Positions 47,831 to 59,600 of a DNA stretch of 64,000 nt are shown one piece after another; positions within the stretch are counted from its first letter, which is position 1; each line of letters opens with the position of its first letter. This stretch comes from Penelope pileata (taxonomy: Eukaryota > Chordata > Aves > Galliformes > Cracidae): NCBI GenBank assembly GCA_013396635.1, contig WBMW01005656.1, positions 450,004-514,003 of the forward strand, given 5' to 3'. The notes under the pieces were generated by a model. It was not told the DNA's origin. It saw only the letters and a program-made list of their open reading frames with translations, and did no database searches. The position numbers were made by a program, and so were the translations under genes.

Positions 47831-50300
47831 GTGAACAGCGCAGCTGAATGCGTGATTGACACAGAGCAGAGCTGGGACACGTTGGAAGGGCCCTGTGCTC
47901 TCTTCCCGCTCACTGAAGTGTGTTTGGCACAGATCTAATTACTTCTCTGACATTTTTCCTCCATGTACTTTAAACAATTAAAAATTCATGGTGTGGGTTA
48001 AGTGGTTCCATGGAGCTCCCGGCCAGCTCGCTGCCTCTCCGGGCTCCCAGCACACACCGCTGGCTGGTCACAGGCCATCTGTCTGGCACAGAGCTGTGCC
48101 TGATCCTGGGGAAGCCCCCCCAGTTTCGAATCAAGTGTTGCTCTTCGTAGAACACAAAAACTTTTTGAGGGGCTTGGGATAACTGAAAGCAGTTTCTCAA
48201 AATAAAACATTGCATACACATCTACTAGGTCTCTCCAGACAAAGAACTGAACACGGAGGGCTACGCTTCCTCCTCAGCCTGGAGAAATTGGGAGCCTCCA
48301 TGGCTGGCCCACCTGTTGGGAGGGTGGGCAGATACATGCCTAAGTCTGGTGGCCAGCACTCCTTCCTGCAACACAGCAGCTCTGCCCAAACCAGAACATA
48401 ACTATTGAAAATCTGAGATGGATTCATCCAGCAAATCTCGCTTTGAGATTAGGGACAAGAAAAAAGCAGTAAGAGATAAACTCCTAAAGAAATGATGGAG
48501 CCGTAGGGAAAGGCATTTTAGCGCTGTATGGAATCTGATTCCCTTATTACAACTTTTCTTTGGTAGCATTTGGACCACCTCCCATACACACATCACAGAA
48601 AACTGTACAGTTCCATGAGTTTGGGTAAGTTGCAAGAAAGAAGGAGGTTATCAGTTCATGGATAAGGCAAAACATTCGAGTTAGAAAGCTCGTGCTCTTT
48701 AAACTGTGCTGCTGTTCATGGAGGAAAAAATCTCTTTTTTAAATATTTATATATCTAAATATAGATAGATTTTGTGGAAGTTTTTGCCACATCCATGTTA
48801 AATGAGATGTTTTATTCTCAATGTGTTTTAGAAATATGTTGTAAAAGGCTTGGGGGGGGAAACAAAGATGCTTATTTGTGAAAGGAATGAATATCAACAT
48901 CGGCGAGACAGCATTGCTTGCAGAAGCTGTTTCCCAAACCACCCTTCAAGTATACTCCTGATGCTAGAAACTGAAAGTGACTCAAATGCAGCTCAGAGGG
49001 ATGAGCTTGAGTATTTCCATCGGTGACTTAAAGAAGGTGGGGTGTACAGACCTAGCAAAAGCACAACTCAGATCTCCGAGTGTCCAGAATTAGTGTTGAG
49101 ATGCTGTTTGGTACCAGGTACTGTTGTTTCTTTTTGTGGGGACCTCAGACTGAAGGAACTGTTTGGGTTATTTCCTGTACTTGCAGGAGGTTCTAAGTGA
49201 AAAGGTGCTTCGGGAAGATCTTTTTTTTTTTTTTGCACAGTTGTGAATGCACAAAGGATAATTCTGAAAGAAGCGCTGCTAAGCAAAGCTTGTTTTTTCA
49301 AGTCCTCCTCCTTTCCAGTTTTCTTCAAAAAGCATGAGGTTGACTTAAGCCTTGTCTACGTATAATGGCAGACTCAAACATCTTACATAGCAAACAAACT
49401 TAGAAGTGCCCATGAGAAATTATGATAGTTGGTAAATTATTCCAGTATTTGCACTCCAGTTAGACTGAACAATGGTTTTGCTTTTCAGTTTACATTGTTT
49501 GTGGCATTACATCTGTTTTCTGAGCTATTTTGGCAGGCACCCGGCTGCCTTCCCACTCTGCACACTCCCTGACTAGCTGATTTATTTGTTTGCATGTCCT
49601 CTGCCCTGTTGAAATTCTGGTACCTCGCCAGGTTCAGCCTATTCACATTTGCAACCCCTGCTAGTCAGCATAACCAGCATTTTGCTCTGGTCTTGTATCT
49701 TGCTGCCTCATCAGGCTGTCAACTGCAGCCTGGCGTACATCCTAATGCTTCCTACTCCTTTGGGAGAAATGAAGGTGTGGGAAGCCTTAGGGCATGGATA
49801 TTACATTTCCTTCGATGCACTCAGGCTTCAAGGGGTGTGATCTGTTGGGATCACAGTCAGCATGCCCTACTGGTTGTTGTGTATTAGGAAAAGCTCTGAG
49901 GGTGTCTTGCAGGAAAGAGTACAGAGCTGCAACTGAGGAGACTCAGCAGGCATTAAGAGTGGACCATGAGGAACAAAAATTTCAACAGCAAAAGTGTATT
50001 CATGCACCTGGGTCAGAGTATATATAAATATATATCATATCTGAATATGATTGAGCAGTGCATCTTTCCTGCAAGGGGGGCCAGCTTCTTATTGGCCTGT
50101 GTTAATTAGAGCATTGCCAGTGCGTCATGGGAAATGATTATTTCCCCCTGCATCCAATACTTACAACCCACATCTGGAATACAGTACCCATCTTTGAGCT
50201 CCATAGTGAAAGAAAAACCTGTGAGTGCAGCAGAGGGCCGCCTTACAGGGCAGGAGCACATACAGAGGGAGAGGAGCACATGCACAGCAAGACATACAGA
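47831..50300. other. Intergenic or KLHL22 5' non-coding region
   Basis: No coding exon or named repeat is recognised. A moderately GC-rich patch around 47990-48130 could be an untranslated exon but has no decisive signal. A/T runs occur near 49220. Confidence 0.45.
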
Positions 50301-50640
50301 ATCACAGAACGATTTGGGCTTGTTCAGTACAGAGAAAAGCAGGCTAAGGGCACAGCCAGCTGCTGTTTTTTAAGCTAAGACTCCTTTTTAGTGCACAGGT
50401 TGGGGAAGAAAGACAAGTGTCATAAACTGCAGGAATGGCATTCAGACAGGATGAAAAAGAAAACAAGTCTGATGGTCGAGCACTCAGTTTTCCAAGTACC
50501 ACGAATGATGGATATTCTGCACTGGACAAAGCTCTCAGCATCCTGACCTGATTTTGAAGTTTTCCCCACTTTGAGCAGGAAATTGGACTAGAGACATCCC
50601 AAGGTTCTCTCCAGCCTGAACTATTCCACAATTCTAAGAA
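50300..50640 (+). mobile_element. CR1 LINE 3'-end fragment
   Basis: The plus strand keeps two CR1 3'-UTR landmarks: the GGGCTTGTTCAG...AGAAAAGCAGGCTAAGGG block (about 50317-50349) and the terminal block GAGCAGGAAATTGGACTAGA, then TTCTCTCCAGCCTGAAC and a degraded octamer end ATTCCACAATTCTAAG at about 50622-50640. These match the usual CR1 3' end from memory, with many substitutions, so this is an old copy. Confidence 0.75.
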
Positions 50641-53600
50641 AGCATCAGACCCCCCAGCAGGCCTGAACCACCTGTCCATATGGCAGTAAGCTAAACAGGA
50701 TTAGGATACCCGACACCAGCAAGTTCTAGTTTATTTTGGGCACAGCTGATGCAGAAGAAAATATCATGATCTGCATAAGACACCTCCTCATACAGAGAGA
50801 TAACTGACAGCCAGAAGCTCTTCATTACGAAAATGTCTGAGTTTCCATAGAAACTAACTTGGCTACTCCTCCTCCTGTAACCAGGCTCTCAGAACAACCG
50901 TACAAGACGACGACCCACCGCCCACAGCACACGCCAGTAAGCGTCACTGTCTGACTCGGATGCGAGTCACAGAATCTAGGGCTCTATTGTATCCTGTAAT
51001 ACCAATAACAGATTTCAGCACTCTGAATTATCTGCACTCTGTTTAAGGCATGCGATCATAGCATGTCTCAACAAGGAGTAAAGGCTGAATTTGCTACATT
51101 GGCATTGGGGTGTACCCAGGACATGTCCAGACCCAGCTGCTGGAAGGTGCTCCCAGGTACAAAACAGATTGTCTTTGTAGGGAAGCAGAACTTTGTTCTC
51201 AGTCTCAGGAAGGATATACTGTAAGCCAGATAAATTACCACTCCCCAGAATGATCTTTACTGGAGCAGTACACAAACACCTTGGTGTTAACATTGCTCTG
51301 GATGCAAACGTTGAGGTGGCACGGACACTGCATTCTCACATGCTGCATCTATTTTACCATGCCTTAAATTTTTCTTTTCCACATTCTACTTGAGCTACTC
51401 TATTCCCGCACCCCATGTTCTTAAAACAGATGTGAGCCCAAGAGCAAGCCAGCATACCAGTCTTTCACCATTTTGCCATTTGAGTGGTCAAGCTACAACA
51501 TTTTCCCTCAACTCTTCCTGTCCCACTGCCAACCACCTCAGTCATAGGCCACATACCCTCAGTGTAAAGGCAAGGATTGTCAGTGGTCAGAGATGTTAAA
51601 ATCCCAAGCCACGGCTCTTTTCCTACATTGATAAACAGTTACTCTAGTAAATAATCAGAAACTTATTAAGACTTGTACTGTTTTCATACAAGTATTCTGC
51701 AGAAGCATGTTGTGGTAATGAAACTTGAATACAAGACAATCACAGAGCTACCAGCAAGCCACTGAAATACTTCGCTTCCACTGTGTCCATAGCTTCCTAC
51801 AGCAGACCACTAGTTATACAGTGAACTTTGAACATGGTATAGGAAATGCTAATTTCCTTCAGATGCTTCCTCCATGGTTGCAAGGTATGGTTGCTTTCTC
51901 CTGATTTCTAAATGGAATCGAGGCCCAGAACACAGAACATTTCAGTCCGTTGAATAAGAGCAGCCATGTCTTGCTAGCTGCCTCTGAGGGTTTCAAAATT
52001 TAGTTTTTTGGGGGATGATCGGTTCTTTGTTTGTTTTTTTCAAACAAAAGTGAAGTGACCAAACAGTATGTCCTCCTACATTAGCATTGCCTATAGAAGC
52101 ACACATACAGTTACTGACCTCATACACCTCCTTCCTCTTTATGTACTACATACTAAATTCTAATACCCTAATACACTAACCCGAGCCCTCTGAAAGAGGA
52201 ATGCCAACCACTATTACTGCAGGCTCAAACACCTTATGCAGCCAGCTAAGAAAATTCCCAGGCTGATTTTCTCTACGCTTTCAAAGTGCTTGGAACAAGG
52301 CCTTCCTTTGTTTCTGGGATCCCACAGCACATGAGATGATGCTTCTTATCTTTATTGCTATTAAAGAATGGCAGAGTTCTTCTCTTCCACTTTACGGTCA
52401 GTCCTGCAATACTCAGCTGTTAATCTCACTATTAGCAGCTGCCCAGCACCAATAAACTCACACAAAAGGAAAAAAGAAGAAAAAATATTAGATTTCTAGG
52501 AACTTTGCTCAGCCTTTCTCAAGAAGAAAAGTAGAACAGAGATGCCACAAGAACATTCATTCTACAAGCAAGAAGCTGCTGGTAGAGAGGCTCAGAACAG
52601 AAGGGACTCAGCTGTATGGTTCTAGCAATTGTAATGGCAGGCAAGGGCCTGCCTGCAGCTCCTTCACCTATGGGGACAGATATGCCAGCCTGTGAAAATG
52701 GTGTCTCCAGCCTTACAAGCCAACAAAATCCCTACACAGTCAAGAAAGGAAAATAGTAAATAGAAGGTTTTCTGCAGCATGCAAGAAACTGAATGAGCCT
52801 GTTCTGTTTCTTCATTCACAGCTATACTTCTTGTACTACATTTAGCTTTTTTTTTTTAAAGGGAAGACTGAACAAAATACAAATTTGAGATGGGGTTAAA
52901 TTTTTAGTTACAAACTTGCAGAGGTTACTCAATCAAGTTCCTTGTCATTTTTAAGACAGAGACATACAAGGCATAAGAATTCCTAGATACATTAGCCGTG
53001 GTTCCCCATACCTCACTGGTACACAACACATGGAGTAACACACCTCCACTGTTAGGGCTATCAGATTTTTAGGCAATAAGAAAGGCACAGAGCACACAGG
53101 AGAAAAACTGCAGTTAGAGCACACAGCCTGCAAAGCCAAGGCACCATTGTGCTAACACTGATAGCCCTCCCCAGCAGTTTGTAGCCTGCATTTAGCACAG
53201 TATAGAGGTACACAAAGCTATCCAGCTCACCAAGAACGCTGCACATAAGCCAGAAAACCAACATTATTTTCCCCCACACTCACTTACCTCACTCCAGCAG
53301 CCACTTTTCATAACCCTGTACCCACCCAACCCCAACTGCCTCTTGTACAGCTATTTGGAAGCTGAGGGCACTCAGTAATCAGCTAAGTGACTCCTCCTGG
53401 TCATCTCTCACTCATGTTTAATGGCAACAATTCATGAAAATCTGTTATATGTGTATAGGATATATATATATATAAAATAAAGCCACTTCTACATTACATG
53501 TCTTTACTACCATTTGTTGTGCAGATTCAACGTCCAGTGCAGTTGTAATACATCTCACTTTTTTTCTCCTCCTCAAGCCTCTCTTCCACCAGCAGGTTAC

Positions 53601-55538
53601 ACGGACACACTCTTAAGACTGCATCAAAGGTCATGCCTACCCAACAAAAGTCTTAGAATTCAGAAAGCAGTTCATTTATTACATGTACTTCTGCTTTTTG
53701 CTGCAATTATTTTACTCCCATGGAGACTTCCTTTGCTACAGCTCTCTAATTTGCTGAAACGGTGCAACATTTTTTGGAGTATTAACCGTATTAAAACACA
53801 TTAACTCTGTAAATGTGGTTTGTCTGAATCTGTTCCTTATTTGGACCATATCTCAGCCTACTTTGTTTTTGCTACATTTGCTCTGTTAGTGAATTTCTGA
53901 TCAACACCTAGTAACGCTCACTCCTTCACTTGCCTTCCTTATGATATTATCTGCCTTGCCTCAATCTATCACTTGTATTTCCCAGGAGCAAATCAAATGG
54001 TACAGTAATGTTTTGTCTGCTTCAAAAGCAGTCATCTTATTTCTAGGAAAAATGTCTACCTGTCACGAAAAAGAATCCATTACTCATCTCTTCAGCTGAT
54101 GATGGATAGCTTCCCTGTATAATCGACCTGAATGTGCTTCCTAGAAGGCAGCCTCATCAGAACTCCTCTTCTGAACTTGTTGCCCTGGTTTTGCTGGCAA
54201 AGAGCAGACAACCATTAATATGCATTTTCATTTCACCCCCCCCAGTCACCAAGCAATGACACCTAGCTTCCTTTTGTTTTGGACAGCATAGGGTAACTTT
54301 CCTCAGGCAGTACAATAACTGTTTTCATATTTGTGTCATCCAGACAGCTTCTTCCTCACTGACCATACACAGAATACCTCGCAGTACTTTAAGAGATTTC
54401 TAACGTGGTGTTCAGTGTCTGTGGCTGGTACAATTAAACAATGGTTTCATCTCTCCATTGTTTGGTTGGACTTGTTGGATTTACTCTGCTTTTCCTCTTC
54501 TGACTCCTGATAACCCCTTGTGACTGTCCCTCATGCCACTAAGCTATTTCCCAGAGCCACTGGAGTAGAGGCTATTATAACTGTGTCTTAAGCAACCATG
54601 TCAGCTAAGGTATTTCCTTTTGCTAATGTGTTCTTGCTAATGCGTGTATGCCCTGACAGCTGGATAGAGTCTATCAGATCTAACTGCTACAACTTCTCAC
54701 ATTCTTCAAAAACAATGGAAAGGGTAAATTACAGGATGCTGAGAGGAATCATGAGATTTTGAGAGCTTAACCATATACTTGAAACAGTGACTTCCTGCTA
54801 GCTTTTTACAGGCATTTCCCCATATGCTATAGGGACTTTCTTCAAATGTCAATGGCAGCAGGAGAAAGAGGTATGGGATAGCCCTCTACAGTGCCTACAC
54901 TGAAGGGAATACCCTGCAGGGACCCACAGTAAAGTCAAAAGCAGTTGTGCATGCTAGCTTGAAGTCAGCACCATAAACTCACTTCAAAGCCTGTAGTTTT
55001 GTATAATATTTTATAGAATGGAAATGTGCTCAGCTAAGGAAAATAAAGCTAAAAACAGGAGAGATTAAAGCTTTCAGATTCCATGGTGAAATATCAAGAG
55101 AAAGACCAAAGGTGCAGTTTACATAGCAACAAAGTTATCTGAGGGTATTAGGCAATGTGGAATTTGGCAAAAATGGTGATGGATTTGTTGTTTGCTATAA
55201 ATGACGTAGAAATGCAAGGGAAACAAGGAGTTCTGGCTACAGATTGGGAAGTGAAACTCTTGCTAAGAGAAAAAAAATATATCCCCACATGCTACATATG
55301 TTTGGACTGGAAAGCTAAGAGTCAAAAAAATTGTTTGCAATGCCACATTCTGTGGGTTTGGTATGCTGATGTGTACCTGTCTGTTTTCATTCAGAATAAT
55401 TTCTCCAGGGTAGAATTGTGTTTGATGGTTCGCCATTGACTGAAGAGTTGGTTTGAGTTATTTACTGTGACAGACAGGGGTCAGAGGACCACTCGTAAGC
55501 AAAAGGCACAAACCTTTGCTGATTCTGTTGTCTCACAG
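50641..55538. other. Intergenic region upstream of KLHL22
   Basis: Nearly 4.9 kb without a recognisable exon, RNA gene or large repeat. It includes a (TA)n run at 53460-53474. A GGTTGGACTTGTTGGAT segment near 54464 recalls CR1 ends but is too short to call. Confidence 0.5.
53458..53475. repeat. (TA)n microsatellite
   Basis: About eight TA units in AT-rich intergenic sequence upstream of KLHL22. Confidence 0.7.
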
Positions 55539-55581
55539 ATTTCATTCTGCTGCAGCTTTTGGCTGAGCATTTCTGCCTGGG
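55539..55581 (+). other. KLHL22: Likely 5' UTR part of KLHL22 first coding exon
   Basis: A good 3' splice site (CTGTTGTCTCACAG at about 55525-55538) lies 43 bases before the start codon. The first coding exon is therefore probably preceded by at least one untranslated exon further upstream, perhaps in the CpG island at 47.5 kb. This is inferred from the acceptor and the lack of CpG richness here. Confidence 0.5.
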
Positions 55582-56649
55582 ATGGCGGAGGATCAGGAGC
55601 TGACTCAGCCACACAAAGCTCAACTCGAGTCCTCCCTTCAGCAGCGCTCCAGCAACACATACCGCAGTGCAGAGCACTCTCAGGCTTTGCTCAGTGGCTT
55701 GGTATCTCTCCGAGACAGCAGCATCCTCTTCGATGTAGTTCTGATGGTGGAAGAGAAACCCATTGAGGCTCATCGGATACTGCTAGCTGCGTCCTGTGAC
55801 TATTTCAGGTACACCTTCAGTACAGCAGTAACAAGCATATGGATGAGCATAACACAAAAGTGAGACTTCCACATCTTCTGTGTTAGCACATTGCTTCCAG
55901 ATGTAAAATTAGACCATAAGGTGAACCTGAATGGATTTCAGAATGCTAAGAATGGCTTTATTCATCTCTCTGTGATGTCTCTGTAGAAATAAAGCTCTTG
56001 TTAGTGCACAATGAGCTTACCTCCACTAAATTCACAGCCTCGGAGATACCTGGAGGTAATATGAAAGGGGGAAACTAAGTAAATTTATTTTCACAAACAA
56101 ATCTGAAGGCAATCCAGACAAACCTGGAATAAGAACTCTAGCCTAAAAAAAGCCCTACAGGCTCAAGTTCCCCTGCTTTTCCCTTCTCTCATCCCTAGAG
56201 TATCTGCCTTTACTGGGTTTATATTTAAGTCCTTCTGCTGTGAACTATACCTTTCAGGTGGCCTGCACTGTCTTCCTGCAGAATGAGAGGTATTACTTTC
56301 TTTGGTCCTCTGGACTGTACTTTTTGTATCATTGATTTAGAATAAGAGGCAATCCCAAATAAGTGTCTGACTAGGATTTATCTTTCTGAATGTTTTGTTA
56401 CATTCTCAGGACAGCATAAGATAAGCAAACTGTTAGTTTCAATGCATATCTGCCATAGCAAGTGCCATTTTCTTATTTTACAGAGGAATGTTTGCAGGAG
56501 GACTGAGAGAGATGGAACAAGAAGAAGTTCATATTCATGGCATCTCCTACAATGCAATGTGTAAAATCTTGAACTTCATTTATACTTCTGAGCTGGAACT
56601 CAGTGTGAACAGTGTACAGGAAACCTTAGCTGCAGCCTGTCAGCTTCAG
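55582..56649 (+). CDS. KLHL22: KLHL22 exons 1-2: BTB domain
   Basis: Exon 1 gives residues 1-75, with RSAEHSQALLSGLVSLRDSS leading into the BTB core. Exon 2 completes it with GMFAGGLREMEQEEVHIHGI and ELELSVNSVQETLAAACQLQ. The R/G junction is split AG/A. BTB mediates dimerisation and CUL3 binding. Intron 1 is 675 bases and intron 2 is 1,065 bases; neither holds anything recognised. Confidence 0.93.
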
Positions 56650-59600
56650 GTGAGGTACTGGGAGGTGTGATGAAAAAAAGGCAAGAAACAAAAGCAAGAA
56701 TGAAAGAAACAGAAAACGTGGATATCTGATTGGATGGAGGGCTAGGGGGTGAAGGAGAGCATGGTTCCAGTGAGAAGAATTTCTTTGGGATGCTGTATCC
56801 ACTGGAACTAACTGTGGAAGGGTTGGAACAATGAAAGAGTGCAGATATCTGATTTGTGCCAGTGGTTTCATCACTTACAAACCATTTTGTCTAAAGGACT
56901 ATTTTATATAGCACTCACTTTCACCGATCGGCATATGAAAGCTTCCCTAGAATAGAATACCTCTGACCTATGGTAAAGGACAGGGCTTGCTGCTCAGGAA
57001 CTGCTGCACTGCTCAGACCTGCCAAGAGCTACCCTAGATTGAGTCCACAGGCACGTAACCTTCCCTGACCTCAGCACTACAGGAAATCCTACTATGATGG
57101 TTTCCGCACAAAGTGCAGTTCTTGTGCCTCCAAGGCAATTTTTTTCTTGAATTTCCCCTGCAGCTAACGTCTGCCCAGGGTTTGGTACTAATCTTAAACT
57201 TTATGGGTGCTTTGGTTGGTGAATATCTACACGCTAAATATTGATTTTCCTTTCAAGTGGCTTCTCATACTGGAGTGATGCAGATATATTTGTTATAGTT
57301 ACAGCCTGTGATACACTGTGTCTGTACAACTTAAGAAGTGGCTACCAACATGGCTGTTGCCCTGCCCTTCACGCCTTCTGTTTCCCTGACTGCCTCCCAT
57401 GCAGCCTGCATCTCTGTGCCACGCTAACTAACCAGGCAGCCTGGCTGTCCAGTGTCCCATGAAGACACATTGCTGCTGCGCCTGAAGCAAAACTCAGAGG
57501 CTTGCAGCATAGCATGGCTAGAAGATCTAGATCAACACCCATGTCGAGTTGTTATTTTTCTCTGGAGTAAGGTGAACATGGTGATCAGACTCTGTGAGAA
57601 GAGCAATCTTGTCAACAACTTTCTGATAGCCTTCTGAATGCTTCTGTTGTCTCTCTCTTGAACTTACATTCAAGTGGTGTCTGAAATGAAAGATGTTCTC
57701 TCTCTCCCTTGCAGATTCCAGAAGTCATTAAGTTCTGTTGTGATTTTCTAATGTCCTGGGTGGATGAAGAGAACATCCTTGATGTATACAAACTGGCTGA
57801 CCATTATGACTTGAGACATTTGAGCGATCAGCTGGACTCCTACATTTTGAAGAACTTTGCAGCTTTCTCAAGGACACAAGCGTACCGACAGCTCCCCCTG
57901 CAGAAGGTCTACTCCCTTCTCAGTAGCAACCGTTTGGAGGTTAACTATGAATTTGAAGTTTATGATGGGGCACTTTTTTATCATTATTCTCCAGAGCAAC
58001 TGGAGACAGATCAGGTCTCCCTCATGGAGCCCCTTAAGCTACTTGAGACAGTTCGTTTTCCTCTGATGGAACCCCAGATCCTGCAAAGGCTTCATGACAA
58101 ATTAAGTCCATGCCCTTTAAAAGACACAGTCGCAGATGCACTAATGTACCACAAGAATGAATGTCTTCAGCCAATGCTTCAGAGCTCCCAGACACAGCTG
58201 AGATCAGAGTTCCAGTGTGTAGTGGGATTTGGAGGGATGCATTCTACTCCATCCATTGTTCTCAGTGATCAAGCCAAGTATCTGAACCCCTTGTTGGGAG
58301 AGTGGAGGCACTTTACAGCTGCACTAGCCCCCAGAATGTCCAACCAGGGGATTGCTGTTCTCAATAATTTTGTGTATTTAATTGGCGGAGACAACAATGT
58401 AAGTGGTTTTCGAGCAGAGTCAAGGTGTTGGAGGTAAGATAAGGATAATGCTGCTATTATTCTAATTTCCACCCTGTTGCCCATCTGAGTCAGTAAGCCA
58501 TTAGCACAGTGTGTGTGCTTGCTGGCAAAAAGATAGGAGATAAACAGGGGCCTCTCACTGAAAGAAATCACGAGAAATAAAGAAATGAGCGTCATAGCAA
58601 CAGGAAGCTTCCAGCAGTGCTTACGGAACAAAGCCAAGCCTGACTGGGTAGAAACAGCTACTCGTTCAAGAGTATTGCATGTGCAACCTTCTCTTCCTTA
58701 TTGGGTAAAGGGGGAGGAAGTATTAAAGGTGTGGGAAGCGGTAGTGAACTGGGATTCTCCAGAATCCTAGACTGTCTAGATGCTCTTGAACTAGATGCTG
58801 TTATTGGTTGATTATTGAGAAAATGCACGCACAGTAGCAGCATTCCAGGGTCCTCTTAATTACTGTGCCAGAAAAAAGAGTAGTGGAATGGAACAGTTTT
58901 AGATCTTATTGCCCATTACATTGCAAAAATAGATATAAACTCTTTTGTCTTTATAATGTAGTCATTTTTACTAGTTTTAGCTGAATTGCCCTTATTTCAT
59001 GCCATACTTATCTTCACAACCAGCTGTCACTGTAACTAAAATTTCCAGACCAGACAGATACTTTCATCTGAAAATTAATCATAAGGCTTACTTGAAGGAG
59101 CACATATTTTGGAAAAAGAATCGAAGAAGCCACCAAATGCTTATGCCCCTCTTGATCTCTCAAAGATCCAGATTCAAGCTGTGCTATTTTTAGAATTTTT
59201 TGTCTTGTAGAATGGCTTTATGCAAGCAGAGATTTTGGTATATAATCTGAAGGCATGTATAAGACAATGGAGAGCCTAGGCTTTGTAGCGTGATTGTATC
59301 AGCTAAAATACATCTTCTAAAAATAGAGTAAAAGAACTTTGCTAATAATAAAATGCTGACAAGGCCAAATTTCACTCCACTTACAGCTCAGTTTAATTTC
59401 AACCAAGGACAGTACAGTAACCCACGTGTGTGTTGCTGTCTTGCATCACAGCAATGATTCTGTGGATGTATGCACCACTTTCTTTGATCCCGTTTCTTTA
59501 CAAGGTACGACCCACGACACAACAAGTGGTTCCAGATCCAGTCCCTGCAGCAAGAGCATGCTGACCTCAGTGTTTGTGTGGTGGACAATTATATATATGC

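Noticed and set aside
46780..47847. 355-codon open frame across the assembly gap
   Set aside because: It spans 190 N and is made of CpG-island sequence. The real coding part is MED15 exon 1 on the other strand.
54450..54490. GGTTGGACTTGTTGGAT resembling a CR1 3' end
   Set aside because: Only about 17 bases fit and no flanking CR1 landmarks were found.
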